A model generated the notes under the pieces. It was not told the origin of the DNA and made no database searches. It was given only the letters and a program-made list of their open reading frames with translations. Of a stretch of 29,386 nt of DNA, positions 1-6,499 are shown piece by piece. The stretch's first letter is position 1; every line of letters starts with the position of its first letter. The DNA lies in the IMG/VR virus record IMGVR_UViG_3300006749_000072, positions 1 to 29,386 of that record. One strand, written 5' to 3'. The translations under genes and the position numbers were made by a program. The stretch comes from a virus.

Positions 1-176
1 GTATTAATTGCCACAGGGCTTTAGAACATAGGATCGCGCGTCAAGTTGGGCGATTTTCAGCCGGTTGCACTGTAATACAACACCCCGCAGATTTTGCCCG
101 CCTGATGGTTCTTTGTCGTATGCAAATTGCAGCGGGATTGGGTGAAAAGTTTACCTATACGCTCATTGAGGATTAA
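1..176 (+). CDS. L,D-transpeptidase-like phage protein, C-terminal part (continues from 28956)
   Basis: This is the end of the gene that starts at 28956. Its codons run in frame across the circular junction, and base 14 here completes the His codon left open at 29386. The joined protein is 197 residues. The part here holds a His followed 15 residues later by Ser-x-Gly-Cys (H144, S159, C162 of the joined protein). That spacing fits the YkuD (L,D-transpeptidase) signature. The same arrangement occurs in a widespread family of roughly 200-residue phage proteins located at the end of tail operons. A role in cell-wall cleavage or lysis is an inference, supported by the holin candidate that starts one base after this stop (TAA at 174-176). 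Confidence 0.8.
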   Translation, partial: INCHRALEHRIARQVGRFSAGCTVIQHPADFARLMVLCRMQIAAGLGEKFTYTLIED

Positions 177-177
177 A

Positions 178-546
178 ATGGATCCATCCACATATCATGA
201 TCTTTGGATCAACCTTGCCACCAACAGCCCGTTTTTAGGTTGGATGATTTACAGCTATGTACAAACGCAAAAGGATCTCAAAGAAACCCGCGAACAAAGC
301 CGCAATGAGGCCCGCGAAATTCGACAAGAGGCACGAACCGAAGAAACAGAGATCCGCAATAGATTTGAAAAAGTAATTGGTGAGTTGAACAAAGATCGCA
401 CCAAACTTGTTGAGTCCTTTTCAGGCCGCATTGATAGCCTTGAGCGCGGACAAAGAAAACTTTTTGCAATTCTTGAGCCTCTGAAAGAACAAATACATGA
501 GATTAGACTTAAAGAGCAAGTCAAAAAAGAGCTAGCAAAGCATTAA
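178..546 (+). CDS. BhlA/UviB-like holin candidate
   Basis: The protein is 122 residues. I start it at ATG 178, one base after the upstream stop, because GAGG at 168-171 is well placed; the frame is open further upstream but without a ribosome site. The first ~30 residues contain one hydrophobic stretch (around FLGWMIYSYV). The rest is a long charged helix rich in Arg, Glu and Lys, with strong coiled-coil character to the C terminus. One N-terminal membrane helix plus a charged coiled coil is the plan of BhlA/UviB-type holins. Its place directly after the L,D-transpeptidase-like gene suggests a lysis cassette. The membrane segment is short, so another membrane-anchored coiled-coil role, such as a spanin-like protein, is possible. 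Confidence 0.55.
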   Translation: MDPSTYHDLWINLATNSPFLGWMIYSYVQTQKDLKETREQSRNEAREIRQEARTEETEIRNRFEKVIGELNKDRTKLVESFSGRIDSLERGQRKLFAILEPLKEQIHEIRLKEQVKKELAKH

Positions 547-580
547 AAAGGCATGTTTGAAAAAAAGATTAAAATAATAC

Positions 581-608
581 TTGACCAATATAATATATTG
601 GTTAATAT
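581..608 (+). promoter_or_regulatory. Promoter with palindromic operator (operator copy 1)
   Basis: TTGACC (581-586), a 16-base spacer and TAATAT (603-608) form a sigma70-type promoter 33 bases ahead of the ATG at 641. The spacer is almost filled by the perfect palindrome CCAATATAATATATTGG (585-601, one-base centre). The same palindrome recurs at four other promoters in this genome. Confidence 0.75.
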
Positions 609-640
609 ATAAGGGAACCCAACAACAAAGGACAACAACA

Positions 641-1036
641 ATGACAATCATCAAGAAAATTAAAGCTAATCACGGAAATCAAGAAGCACTTTTAGAGCTT
701 GCAAACAAAGAAACACTTTACAAAGTTGCTAATCACTTTCAAGTATCACCCGCAAAAGCCGCCCCAAAGGTAGCGCAACGCCTTTTCAATGCTCAATCAA
801 TTACAATCAAGGGCAATTACATTGCATACGGTAAGAAATTCAGCAAACGTTTTGATCTTACAAAGCAAAATGATGCGTGTCAAGCGATTCGCATGTGGGA
901 AACTAGCGCACGAAGTTTTAAAACATGGAAAGAGTGCGGTGAGGATCAATATGCTTATGGTGATCTCTTAGACGCTGACAACACACTAAGTAAACATATT
1001 ACTATTGCTCTTGAGCTTGTACGTCATACTTCATAA
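641..1036 (+). CDS. Hypothetical protein, single-gene unit downstream of an operator promoter
   Basis: The protein is 131 residues and I do not recognise its family. The start at 641 is chosen because AAAGGA lies 8 bases upstream in the shared A/C-rich leader, and because the longer frame would run back into the -35 box. It is soluble-looking, with no membrane segment, a basic first half and an aromatic-rich second half around residues 75-105. It has its own promoter (581-608) and is closed by a strong terminator (1060-1086), so it is transcribed alone. The operator in its promoter ties it to the DpdA/QueC unit and the small minus-strand genes. Confidence 0.75.
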   Translation: MTIIKKIKANHGNQEALLELANKETLYKVANHFQVSPAKAAPKVAQRLFNAQSITIKGNYIAYGKKFSKRFDLTKQNDACQAIRMWETSARSFKTWKECGEDQYAYGDLLDADNTLSKHITIALELVRHTS

Positions 1037-1059
1037 AACTCAAGAAAATCACGATACAC

Positions 1060-1086
1060 AGGCCGCATAATGCGGCCTTTTTTTTT
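1060..1086 (+). terminator. Rho-independent terminator for plus-strand gene 641-1036
   Basis: A 7-bp stem GGCCGCA/TGCGGCC (1061-1067 with 1071-1077) closes a 3-base loop. It is extended by one A-T pair and followed by nine T residues. It lies 24 bases after the stop codon. Confidence 0.9.
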
Positions 1087-1090
1087 GCAC

Positions 1091-1114
1091 AAAAAAGCCC
1101 GCAAAGATGCGGGC
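1091..1114 (-). terminator. Rho-independent terminator for the minus-strand tail-fibre operon
   Basis: On the minus strand a 7-bp stem (1108-1114 with 1097-1103, GCCCGCA arms) is followed by six T (complement of 1091-1096). It sits 34 bases after the stop of 1148-2671. With the plus-strand terminator at 1060-1086 it forms a back-to-back pair isolating the two converging units. Confidence 0.9.
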
Positions 1115-1147
1115 ACAAAACTCAAGGAGCCGTTTTGTTTGTAGATA

Positions 1148-2671
1148 TTAGGTAAAGTACATTACAAGTACAGCGTCACCGTTTTCAAGGTTGCCGCCGA
1201 AGGTAATACGACCAACTGATCCCGCTCCCGTATTAGAAATTGCATACTCACTATTATTTGTTGCACTATCGCTTAATGCGGTCATGTTAAGCATATTCAA
1301 ACCGTTTTTGAATACCATAGCCGATGAAAAGAATCCTGTATCAAGAGCGCGCGCAAGATCAAAACTTGATGTTGATGAGCCTGATACTTGAAATACCTCT
1401 TGATAGAATGCCGCGCCAATCTTAGCCGCTGTTACAGAATCCGCAACGAGTTGGCTTGTATTAACTGAATTGCTACCCATTTTATCAGCATTGATCCCGC
1501 CATCCTTGAGGCGTAAAGAATCACCGTTAATTTCAATTGTAGTATCATCAACAGACACAGCAAGCGCAGTACCTGCACCGCCTGATAGACCATTTCCCGC
1601 AACGCTTGAGGCTAGTTTGCTTTCGTCCACAGCCGCATCTTGAATTTTTGCGGTTTGCACTGATGCCGATCCCAATTTGGCCGATGTTACTGCACCTGTC
1701 CCGATAGCGGCCGCATTAACAACACCGGATCCAAAAAGAGCAGAATCACCGATCGCACCGTCCGCAATGGCTGCGCCCGTTACTGAGTTTAAACCCATTT
1801 GACTGCTTGTGATGGTTCCAACGCTCAAGCCACTACCACTTAGGGCAAGAGTTGATCCGTTGAGTTTTACTTGCAAAGATCCGCTTTGAAGTTCAACACC
1901 GTTACCCGCTTTGACTTGCAATTCACCGCTGTTAAATTCAAGACCGGCATTTGATGACAGGTCAACGCTTAAAGTATTTGAATTTTTACTCAATCCATCG
2001 CCCGCAGTGATGGAAGAAAGGCCGGTAAACTGAGTGATTGATATATCAGTTGATCCAAGTGTGATGTTATCAGTTACGACAATATATCCACCGTCAGCCT
2101 GTGAGCTACCTTGACGTACAAATATAGCTGCGCCCTCCAATTTTTGGGCTGTATTAGCATCGTCTGATCGTGTCATCGCTGCGCCTGCGCTTGCAAAAAC
2201 ATAGATCCCGTTTTCGCTTGCATCGGTTTGATCCTTGATCAATACGCGGTCATTTGCTGAGAGTGTTACACCGTCGATCGCTGATGGTGCGCTTGAAAGG
2301 TCAACATTTGCGGTGGATGCTGAAATTGCTGATTCTTTCCAGTGTACGCCCTGCGCTGTGCTGTCAACATACGCCTTTGTTGCGGCGTGTGCGTCGGCTG
2401 TTGGCGTGGCTACACTTACGGTACCGGATGAAAAGTTAAATGTGCCTGTTAGGTCAATCTTTGCCGCTGTCACGACACTATTTGCAAGGTATGCCGCGCT
2501 ATCAATTGCGCCATCTGCGATTTTGGCCGATACGACCGAATCAGCTGCAAGAGCTGCGGATGCGATGACACCGGATCCCAAAAGATTTGCGTTGTCAATG
2601 ATTCCGGTAGCTAAGTTTGATGAGGTTATTGTTGAGCTCTTAATCTGCGAGCCTCTGATCGATATAGTCAT
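1148..2671 (-). CDS. Tail fibre / receptor-binding type protein with repeats
   Basis: The protein is 507 residues and rich in Ala, Ser, Gly, Asp and Asn, with very few Cys. Two blocks carry degenerate repeats of the form S-V-x-x-A-K-I-x-x-G-A-I (about residues 30-75 and 285-400), typical of triple-stranded beta fibres. The centre (about 90-210) contains ATKAYVD and a DRVLIKDQ..ENGIYVF segment, both common in phage tail fibres. The last ~80 residues form a separate domain (VFKNGLNM .. ITFGG..NGDAVLVMYF). Adsorption to the host surface is the likely role. It is the last gene of a minus-strand operon, opposite in direction to the tail genes. Confidence 0.8.
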   Translation of the reverse strand: MTISIRGSQIKSSTITSSNLATGIIDNANLLGSGVIASAALAADSVVSAKIADGAIDSAAYLANSVVTAAKIDLTGTFNFSSGTVSVATPTADAHAATKAYVDSTAQGVHWKESAISASTANVDLSSAPSAIDGVTLSANDRVLIKDQTDASENGIYVFASAGAAMTRSDDANTAQKLEGAAIFVRQGSSQADGGYIVVTDNITLGSTDISITQFTGLSSITAGDGLSKNSNTLSVDLSSNAGLEFNSGELQVKAGNGVELQSGSLQVKLNGSTLALSGSGLSVGTITSSQMGLNSVTGAAIADGAIGDSALFGSGVVNAAAIGTGAVTSAKLGSASVQTAKIQDAAVDESKLASSVAGNGLSGGAGTALAVSVDDTTIEINGDSLRLKDGGINADKMGSNSVNTSQLVADSVTAAKIGAAFYQEVFQVSGSSTSSFDLARALDTGFFSSAMVFKNGLNMLNMTALSDSATNNSEYAISNTGAGSVGRITFGGNLENGDAVLVMYFT

Positions 2672-2679
2672 GTTGGGTG

Positions 2680-2967
2680 TTACTCCGCTGTGGTGTTATA
2701 TACCGCCTCAAGCACATCGCCTGATAACGGTGGGGTTGAAAACTCAAAATTGCGATCATCTATTATGCTGATCTGTGTTGTTCTTTGTTTCAGCCCGTTG
2801 AGATACACCGATAAGGATCCCGTTGTGACATCTTTTGTTGTTGTAAATTGTGTGTTTGAACCATTGCAAAGGCTTGTAAAATCATCGATCTGTATATTTT
2901 GCCCTGTGACCGCGCCTATTTCTGTACCTGTACCGCCCTCATCATTGTACACGTTTGCAATTGCCAT
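2680..2967 (-). CDS. Small tail-fibre-associated structural protein
   Basis: The protein is 95 residues. After a ~30-residue N terminus it contains a beta-rich domain with F-T-T at residues ~41-43, VYLNGLKQ at about 55-62 and F-E-F..P-L-S-G-D-V-L-E-A-V-Y near the end. This pattern is common in short virion proteins and in tail-fibre domains. It resembles the C-terminal domain of the next gene downstream (1148-2671), so it may assemble with or cap the fibre. It lies 8 bases before that gene and 8 bases after 2976-3371 in one operon. The exact function is not established. Confidence 0.65.
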   Translation of the reverse strand: MAIANVYNDEGGTGTEIGAVTGQNIQIDDFTSLCNGSNTQFTTTKDVTTGSLSVYLNGLKQRTTQISIIDDRNFEFSTPPLSGDVLEAVYNTTAE

Positions 2968-2975
2968 AATAAACC

Positions 2976-3371
2976 TTAGTATTGATACGTCAAAGCGGCC
3001 ACGGCCACGTCAGTTGTGCCTGTGTTGGTTCTTAGGTGTAAGTATAACACTTTATCTTGTATGTCTCTTAGTATTATATCAAGTCGATACAATACAGTGC
3101 CTTTTGTATTGGTTGTTAGTCCGGTTTGTATGTCTGATCTTGTTTCAGTCATTACAAATTCATCACCTTGTGTATCTCTTGTGATTGATGCAAATATTTT
3201 TGTTGCACTTGATATGTTTGTAAGTTGTACCTCAAGCATTGAGGCAACAACATTGATTTGTGAGGATCCGTATTTGGTATACTCAAGGGGTATTTTTTTT
3301 GTTGTATCGTAGTTCGTATTTATGCCTGTCGTAGTGCATGCGCACCGCATTTGATCAAGATTTAGCCCCAT
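2976..3371 (-). CDS. Hypothetical protein, probably virion-associated
   Basis: The protein is 131 residues, Thr- and Ile-rich, with alternating hydrophobic and polar residues suggesting beta strands. It has no membrane segment, and the family is not recognised. The start at 3371 has a GAGGGG ribosome site about 11 bases upstream. That site lies inside the last codons of the exonuclease gene, with which it overlaps by 17 bases, suggesting translational coupling. Sitting between the exonuclease and the fibre genes, it is most likely a fibre-associated or connector protein; this is inferred from position only. Confidence 0.6.
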   Translation of the reverse strand: MGLNLDQMRCACTTTGINTNYDTTKKIPLEYTKYGSSQINVVASMLEVQLTNISSATKIFASITRDTQGDEFVMTETRSDIQTGLTTNTKGTVLYRLDIILRDIQDKVLYLHLRTNTGTTDVAVAALTYQY

Positions 3372-3963
3372 TGTTTTTGCCCCTCATTGGATTCATATAC
3401 ATGGCTATCTTAGCACGGTATAGCATCATACGCACCTTGATCATATTGCGGGCGTTGTAGGGGTATAGGAGGCGAAACAACTGCACACAATAAAGAGTAT
3501 CATCAAGTGCCTCATGTGTTTGCGTTGGCCAACCAAAGAGATCAGCGATTGCGTGCATTGATACGCTTTTGTATCCCAAAGGCAAAAGCACAGCACTTGC
3601 CAAAGATACAGTATCGATCCCGCGCCTCAAGATTTTGCGCCCGCTTGTATGCTTTTTGAGGTGCGACAAAATAAAGCCGCGATCAAACGGCCAATTGTGG
3701 GCAACGGGTATGCAATCACGCATAAAATCCGCTATCTGATTGCCTGCTTGCGTTGCATCAATGGCATCACGCCAACGATAATCAGAATAGCCATTTACGC
3801 GCAACGCCTCAGGATCTGCGTTTGTGATGTTTTGCGGTTTGATTTTGATGTGCAACCGGCCAATTTCCTCAAGCTGTGCATTGAGTTTGATACCACAATA
3901 TGCAATCATTTCGTGTTTATTGGGATATAGGCCCGTTGTTTCAGTGTCCAATACTACATACAT
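3355..3963 (-). CDS. DnaQ-like DEDDh 3'-5' exonuclease
   Basis: The protein is 202 residues. The N terminus has the ExoI motif VLDTETTG with acidic residues D6 and E8. Residues 88-94 (AHNWPFD) form the ExoII motif with D94, and H150..D155 (HEALDD) forms the ExoIII motif. All four acidic metal ligands and the His of the DEDDh subclass are present, so it should hydrolyse single-stranded DNA or RNA 3'-5'. No polymerase is encoded, so it would act alone, in nucleotide recycling, repair or host nucleic-acid degradation. The start at 3963 has GGAG about 10 bases upstream. It is unusual as the first gene of a tail-fibre operon. It is divergent from the replication initiator. Confidence 0.88.
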   Translation of the reverse strand: MYVVLDTETTGLYPNKHEMIAYCGIKLNAQLEEIGRLHIKIKPQNITNADPEALRVNGYSDYRWRDAIDATQAGNQIADFMRDCIPVAHNWPFDRGFILSHLKKHTSGRKILRRGIDTVSLASAVLLPLGYKSVSMHAIADLFGWPTQTHEALDDTLYCVQLFRLLYPYNARNMIKVRMMLYRAKIAMYMNPMRGKNNGAKS

Positions 3964-3981
3964 ATTTTCATTGCTCCTTTT

Positions 3982-4014
3982 TTGTTGTACAACATTGATA
4001 CATTATGCTATATT
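3982..4014 (+). promoter_or_regulatory. Divergent promoter region between exonuclease and replication initiator
   Basis: On the plus strand TTGTTG (3982-3987) with a 16-base spacer and TATGCT (4004-4009), or TTGTAC (3985-3990) with an 18-base spacer and TATATT (4009-4014), could drive the initiator gene. On the minus strand TTGTTG, 17 bases, TAATGT can be read toward the exonuclease across the same bases. A perfect 12-bp palindrome TGTTGTACAACA lies at 3983-3994. TATATTGAT (4010-4018) matches one half of the operator seen elsewhere. The exact start point is uncertain. Confidence 0.55.
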
Positions 4015-4053
4015 GATAGGCACAACAACAACAATCAAACAACAGGACATTAT

Positions 4054-5079
4054 ATGACTGATTTATTTATCAAGATAACCAAAGATGATGCGCGGGCCTT
4101 TCAAGATTTGAGTAAGGCCGCGATCCTCATACTCATCGAAATGCGATTTTTTGCGGGTGCTGATGGGCGTGCATTTCCATCCAAAGGCAAACTTGTTGAG
4201 AATACAGGGCTATCATTGGGAAGTATCAAGCGGGGCCTCAAAGAGTTACGCGAAAAGGGCGCGATCAATCTCAAAAGCGCAAAGCGCACATCATCAAATA
4301 TCTATGATGTAGGGGGGATCATTTCTAAGCCAAAGGGGATCATTTCTAACCCTTTGGGGGATCAAAAACGATCCTTAGGGGGATCATTTCTAAGCCATAG
4401 GGGGATCGAAAATGATCCCCTAAGTAGATCCAGTAAAGAGATAAAAGAAATAGATCCAATTAAAGAGAGTACTAAGCCATCGAAAGAAATTAAACCTATC
4501 ATCAATGATGAGGTTGATTTGCGTGATCTGTGGTTGGCTGAGTTATGGGCAAAGCATGCAACGGTTCAAGGTTGGGCAAGTGTAGACATACAATCAGATT
4601 TTGACAGCATAAAAGCCGGTGCAACCGTGTTGCAAGTCTCAAAGGCTGTACGCAAGATCGACACGTACATTATTGCAAACGATATCAACGGGATGTATAT
4701 GGGGCGCGGTTGGGCCTCAAAGTTTCGTGATCGGTGGGTTTGCAAAGAGAGCGACAAGCCGCCAACGAAATACGATAACAATAAAATGCGATTGAGTACG
4801 ATAAGCCTTGAGCCTGATGTTGTGGAGGAAATAAAAGAACAAGCATTGCAAGCCGTTGAGAGTAGCGAGAAGGCGCAAGCCGCATCAATGGAGGGCAATG
4901 GAGCCGCTCAAACTCTTTGGGCACGTTTTCGCGCAAATACGGGCGATTATGAGCAATGTGCAAATGAGGTGTTTGATTGGGTGCGCGGTGGCAACTTGAC
5001 ACAAGAGATCCGCAATGAGATACAGGCCGATCCAAACCTTGAGGATTTTGCCGCTCTCATACAATGTGCTGTGATATAA
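4054..5079 (+). CDS. Replication initiator (replisome organiser) with internal origin
   Basis: The protein is 341 residues. Residues ~5-65 read as a winged helix-turn-helix of the HTH_36/RepA-N type (AFPSKGKLVENTGLS..IKRGLKEL). Residues ~86-125 are a low-complexity linker whose DNA is an iteron array (4314-4424), and the rest is a mainly helical C-terminal domain. Lambda O-like and lactococcal phage initiators share this plan: N-terminal origin binding, linker carrying the origin, and a C-terminal part that recruits helicase or loader. No helicase or polymerase is encoded here, so host DnaB is the presumed partner. I start at 4054 (ACAGGACATTAT upstream); a longer frame would run into the promoter. 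Confidence 0.82.
   Translation: MTDLFIKITKDDARAFQDLSKAAILILIEMRFFAGADGRAFPSKGKLVENTGLSLGSIKRGLKELREKGAINLKSAKRTSSNIYDVGGIISKPKGIISNPLGDQKRSLGGSFLSHRGIENDPLSRSSKEIKEIDPIKESTKPSKEIKPIINDEVDLRDLWLAELWAKHATVQGWASVDIQSDFDSIKAGATVLQVSKAVRKIDTYIIANDINGMYMGRGWASKFRDRWVCKESDKPPTKYDNNKMRLSTISLEPDVVEEIKEQALQAVESSEKAQAASMEGNGAAQTLWARFRANTGDYEQCANEVFDWVRGGNLTQEIRNEIQADPNLEDFAALIQCAVI
4314..4424 (+). repeat. Iteron array, probable origin of replication
   Basis: The unit GGGGATCATTTCTAAGCC starts at 4314, 4335 (ending CTAACC) and 4379. Shorter copies sharing GGGGATC start at 4357 and 4401. Start-to-start distances are 21, 22, 22 and 22 bases, two helical turns. An inverted copy (AATGATCCCCTAAG, 4411-4424) and a shorter inverted piece (CGATCCTTAGGG, 4369-4380) lie between or after them. 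An A-rich stretch follows at about 4431-4500 and could be the unwinding element. Position inside the initiator gene matches lambdoid origins. Confidence 0.82.
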
Positions 5080-5091
5080 GGGGGGTGATGT

Positions 5092-5406
5092 ATGTACAGA
5101 ATAAGCGATAAAGTTATTTTTAGTGTTGCATGGATGCGCATGCCTGTTGTGGGCTACATTGAGCAAATAAACGGATCACAGGTGCATTGTCGTTTGTCCG
5201 TGCCTATGATGGGCCGTACACACGAAAATGTAAGGATCGACACGCTCAAGCCAACTGAGGAAATGATAAAGCAACGCGATGAGGAGCGGGCCGGTGTTAT
5301 TGTTGACATTCAGTCAACAAGCAAAGATAAAAAATCAATTGATGAGTTAGTGGAGGAATTAACCTATGCCAAAAAAATACGATTACAAAAAAAATACGGC
5401 AAGTGA
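5092..5406 (+). CDS. Hypothetical small protein, replication operon
   Basis: The protein is 104 residues. The first ~55 residues look like a small beta barrel (KVIF..VVGYIEQINGSQVHCRLSV, then VRIDTLKP), a pattern seen in SH3-like or KOW-like domains. The C-terminal half is charged and helical. The start at 5092 follows a strong GGGGGTGAT ribosome site; an ATG four bases earlier is in another frame that closes quickly. It is 12 bases downstream of the initiator and overlaps the next small gene by 41 bases, so all three are probably co-transcribed up to the terminator at 5557. A nucleic-acid-binding accessory role is only a guess. Confidence 0.7.
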   Translation: MYRISDKVIFSVAWMRMPVVGYIEQINGSQVHCRLSVPMMGRTHENVRIDTLKPTEEMIKQRDEERAGVIVDIQSTSKDKKSIDELVEELTYAKKIRLQKKYGK

Positions 5407-5545
5407 ACAAACGCGTGTGCGGATCATGCTTAGTGATGAGCAACTTGATCAGCTTGAAAAAATAGCAAAGCGGCACAAAATTAGCGTTGATAATTTACTT
5501 GATCGATATATCAAGCGATGTATTGCGGATCGCCAACATCCTTGA
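5366..5545 (+). CDS. Ribbon-helix-helix (CopG/Arc-type) DNA-binding protein
   Basis: The protein is 59 residues. A basic N-terminal tail (MPKKYDYKK) precedes a short strand (TRVRIML), then two helices (SDEQLDQLEKIAKRHK and SVDNLLDRYIKRCI) separated by a turn. This is the ribbon-helix-helix layout of CopG/Arc/MetJ repressors, which bind palindromic operators as dimers. GGAGG lies 9 bases before the ATG, inside the end of the preceding gene, which it overlaps by 41 bases. It is a candidate autoregulator of the initiator operon, or the protein that reads the palindromic operators found at several promoters. That assignment is inference. Confidence 0.75.
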   Translation: MPKKYDYKKNTASEQTRVRIMLSDEQLDQLEKIAKRHKISVDNLLDRYIKRCIADRQHP

Positions 5546-5556
5546 TATTATGATTC

Positions 5557-5615
5557 TGATTGCACGGGTTTTGTTGTTGTCATTTGTTCTTTGTACCCGT
5601 GCAATCATTTTTTTT
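5557..5615 (+). terminator. Terminator of the replication-initiator operon, long loop
   Basis: A 13-bp perfect stem pairs 5557-5569 with 5595-5607 (arms TGATTGCACGGGT and ACCCGTGCAATCA) around a 25-base T-rich loop. T runs follow (5608-5615, then more from 5619). It separates the initiator operon from the promoter at 5626. Confidence 0.85.
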
Positions 5616-5625
5616 GCCTTTTTTT

Positions 5626-5654
5626 TTGACAGTATCAATACATTATCATATAAT
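5626..5654 (+). promoter_or_regulatory. Consensus sigma70 promoter for the 5693-9502 gene block
   Basis: TTGACA (5626-5631), exactly 17 bases, then TATAAT (5649-5654): a perfect consensus match. CATTAT (5641-5646) and ATAATG (5650-5655) form an inverted repeat overlapping the -10 box, a possible operator distinct from the CAATATA palindrome. The first ATG is at 5693. Confidence 0.9.
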
Positions 5655-5692
5655 GATTAGGACAATAACAACAAACAACAAAGAGCAACAAC

Positions 5693-5818
5693 ATGACAAC
5701 AAACGAACAAAAAGAGCTAATCGAATTTCTTGATGATGTACTAGCACAAAAGCCCCTCAGTGATGATGAGCTTGATGCAATGTATGAGCAACACCTTAAC
5801 GAAAATAACAACCAATAA
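5693..5818 (+). CDS. Very small acidic hypothetical protein
   Basis: The protein is 41 residues, strongly acidic (FLDDVL..PLSDDELDAMYEQ) and predicted helical. It is the first gene after the consensus promoter at 5626, in an A/C-rich leader with AAGAG about 8 bases before the ATG. Coding is supported by this leader and by the next gene beginning 16 bases after its stop behind its own AAGGGG site. No family is recognised. Small acidic first-position phage proteins are often inhibitors or DNA mimics of host factors, but nothing here proves that. Confidence 0.6.
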   Translation: MTTNEQKELIEFLDDVLAQKPLSDDELDAMYEQHLNENNNQ

Positions 5819-5834
5819 ACAAGGGGCAATAACA

Positions 5835-6293
5835 ATGAGAATCATCAAAACAAACGAAAAAAAACCCTGTTGCAAGTGCAATGAGATTGCAACAAATACC
5901 GTGATACACGGGGGCAAGCACTTCTATACATGCGATTTGCACACGCCAACACAGATCGATCTATTGCGGGCCAATGATCAGATCGTAAACCTCAAGGGCA
6001 AAGAATATGTATTGTTTTCGGGACTGTTGGATCTTGCACATCGTAACGGCTTGCAAAGCATGACAAGCAAGCTGATCGATTATTCGATGCTTGAGCAATA
6101 CGCAGTGATTGAAGCAACCATAACAGGCTCAAGAGGTACTTTTGTTGCCTATGGTGACAGTACACCTGAGAACACCGGCAAAATGGTACAGAGCGCATTT
6201 ATACGCATGGCTGAAACCCGTGCATTTGCAAGAGCATTGCGATTGTATACCGGCATAGGAATGACAGCACGCGAAGAATTACCACCACAATAA
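5835..6293 (+). CDS. Zinc-finger protein with Rad52/annealing-type C-terminal domain
   Basis: The protein is 152 residues. Residues 12-36 hold C12-x2-C15 and C33-x2-H36, a short zinc finger. Residues ~60-150 (GKEYVLFSGLLDLAH, then AYGDSTPEN and IRMAETRAFARALR) match a group of phage proteins related to the Rad52/DdrA single-strand annealing fold, where a GDATPEN segment and an ET-x-A-x-x-RALR helix recur. A role in single-strand DNA binding or annealing during replication or recombination is likely; I infer this from motifs only. The start at 5835 follows AAGGGGCAATAACA. It sits between the promoter at 5626 and the terminase genes. Confidence 0.68.
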   Translation: MRIIKTNEKKPCCKCNEIATNTVIHGGKHFYTCDLHTPTQIDLLRANDQIVNLKGKEYVLFSGLLDLAHRNGLQSMTSKLIDYSMLEQYAVIEATITGSRGTFVAYGDSTPENTGKMVQSAFIRMAETRAFARALRLYTGIGMTAREELPPQ

Positions 6294-6310
6294 CCAAAGG
6301 ATAAACCAAA

Positions 6311-6499
6311 ATGAAAGACAATGATAACATACTCAACGCAGGCGGTAACGCATACAGCAGCCGCAAAAGATCACCAACTTTGAGCGTTGTATTTCCACCA
6401 AAAATGCTTAAAAAAATACAAAACAAAGCATCAAAAAACGGCATTAGTACAGGTGAGCAAGTGCGCAGATTATGCGCAAAAGCGATGGGGATCAAATAA
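6311..6499 (+). CDS. Second small ribbon-helix-helix-like protein
   Basis: The protein is 62 residues. A basic N terminus (YSSRKRSP) leads into a strand (TLSVVFP) and two helices (PKMLKKIQNKASKNG and STGEQVRRLCAKAMG), again the ribbon-helix-helix plan. AAAGGA lies 11 bases before the ATG. Its stop overlaps the start of the next gene (TAATG at 6497-6501). It could be a repressor or a partner of the terminase small subunit that follows directly. With 5366-5545 it is one of two small proteins of this fold here. Confidence 0.68.
   Translation: MKDNDNILNAGGNAYSSRKRSPTLSVVFPPKMLKKIQNKASKNGISTGEQVRRLCAKAMGIK

Noticed and set aside
2235-2771. 178-residue plus-strand open frame opposite the tail fibre
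   Set aside because: It is antisense to a clear repeat-bearing fibre gene, has no ribosome site and reads as a reverse-complement shadow of the fibre repeats.
4314-4424. Repeat array as a CRISPR
   Set aside because: The unit is about 18 bases with 3-4 base gaps, contains inverted copies and lies inside a coding frame; there are no unique spacers. It fits iterons.
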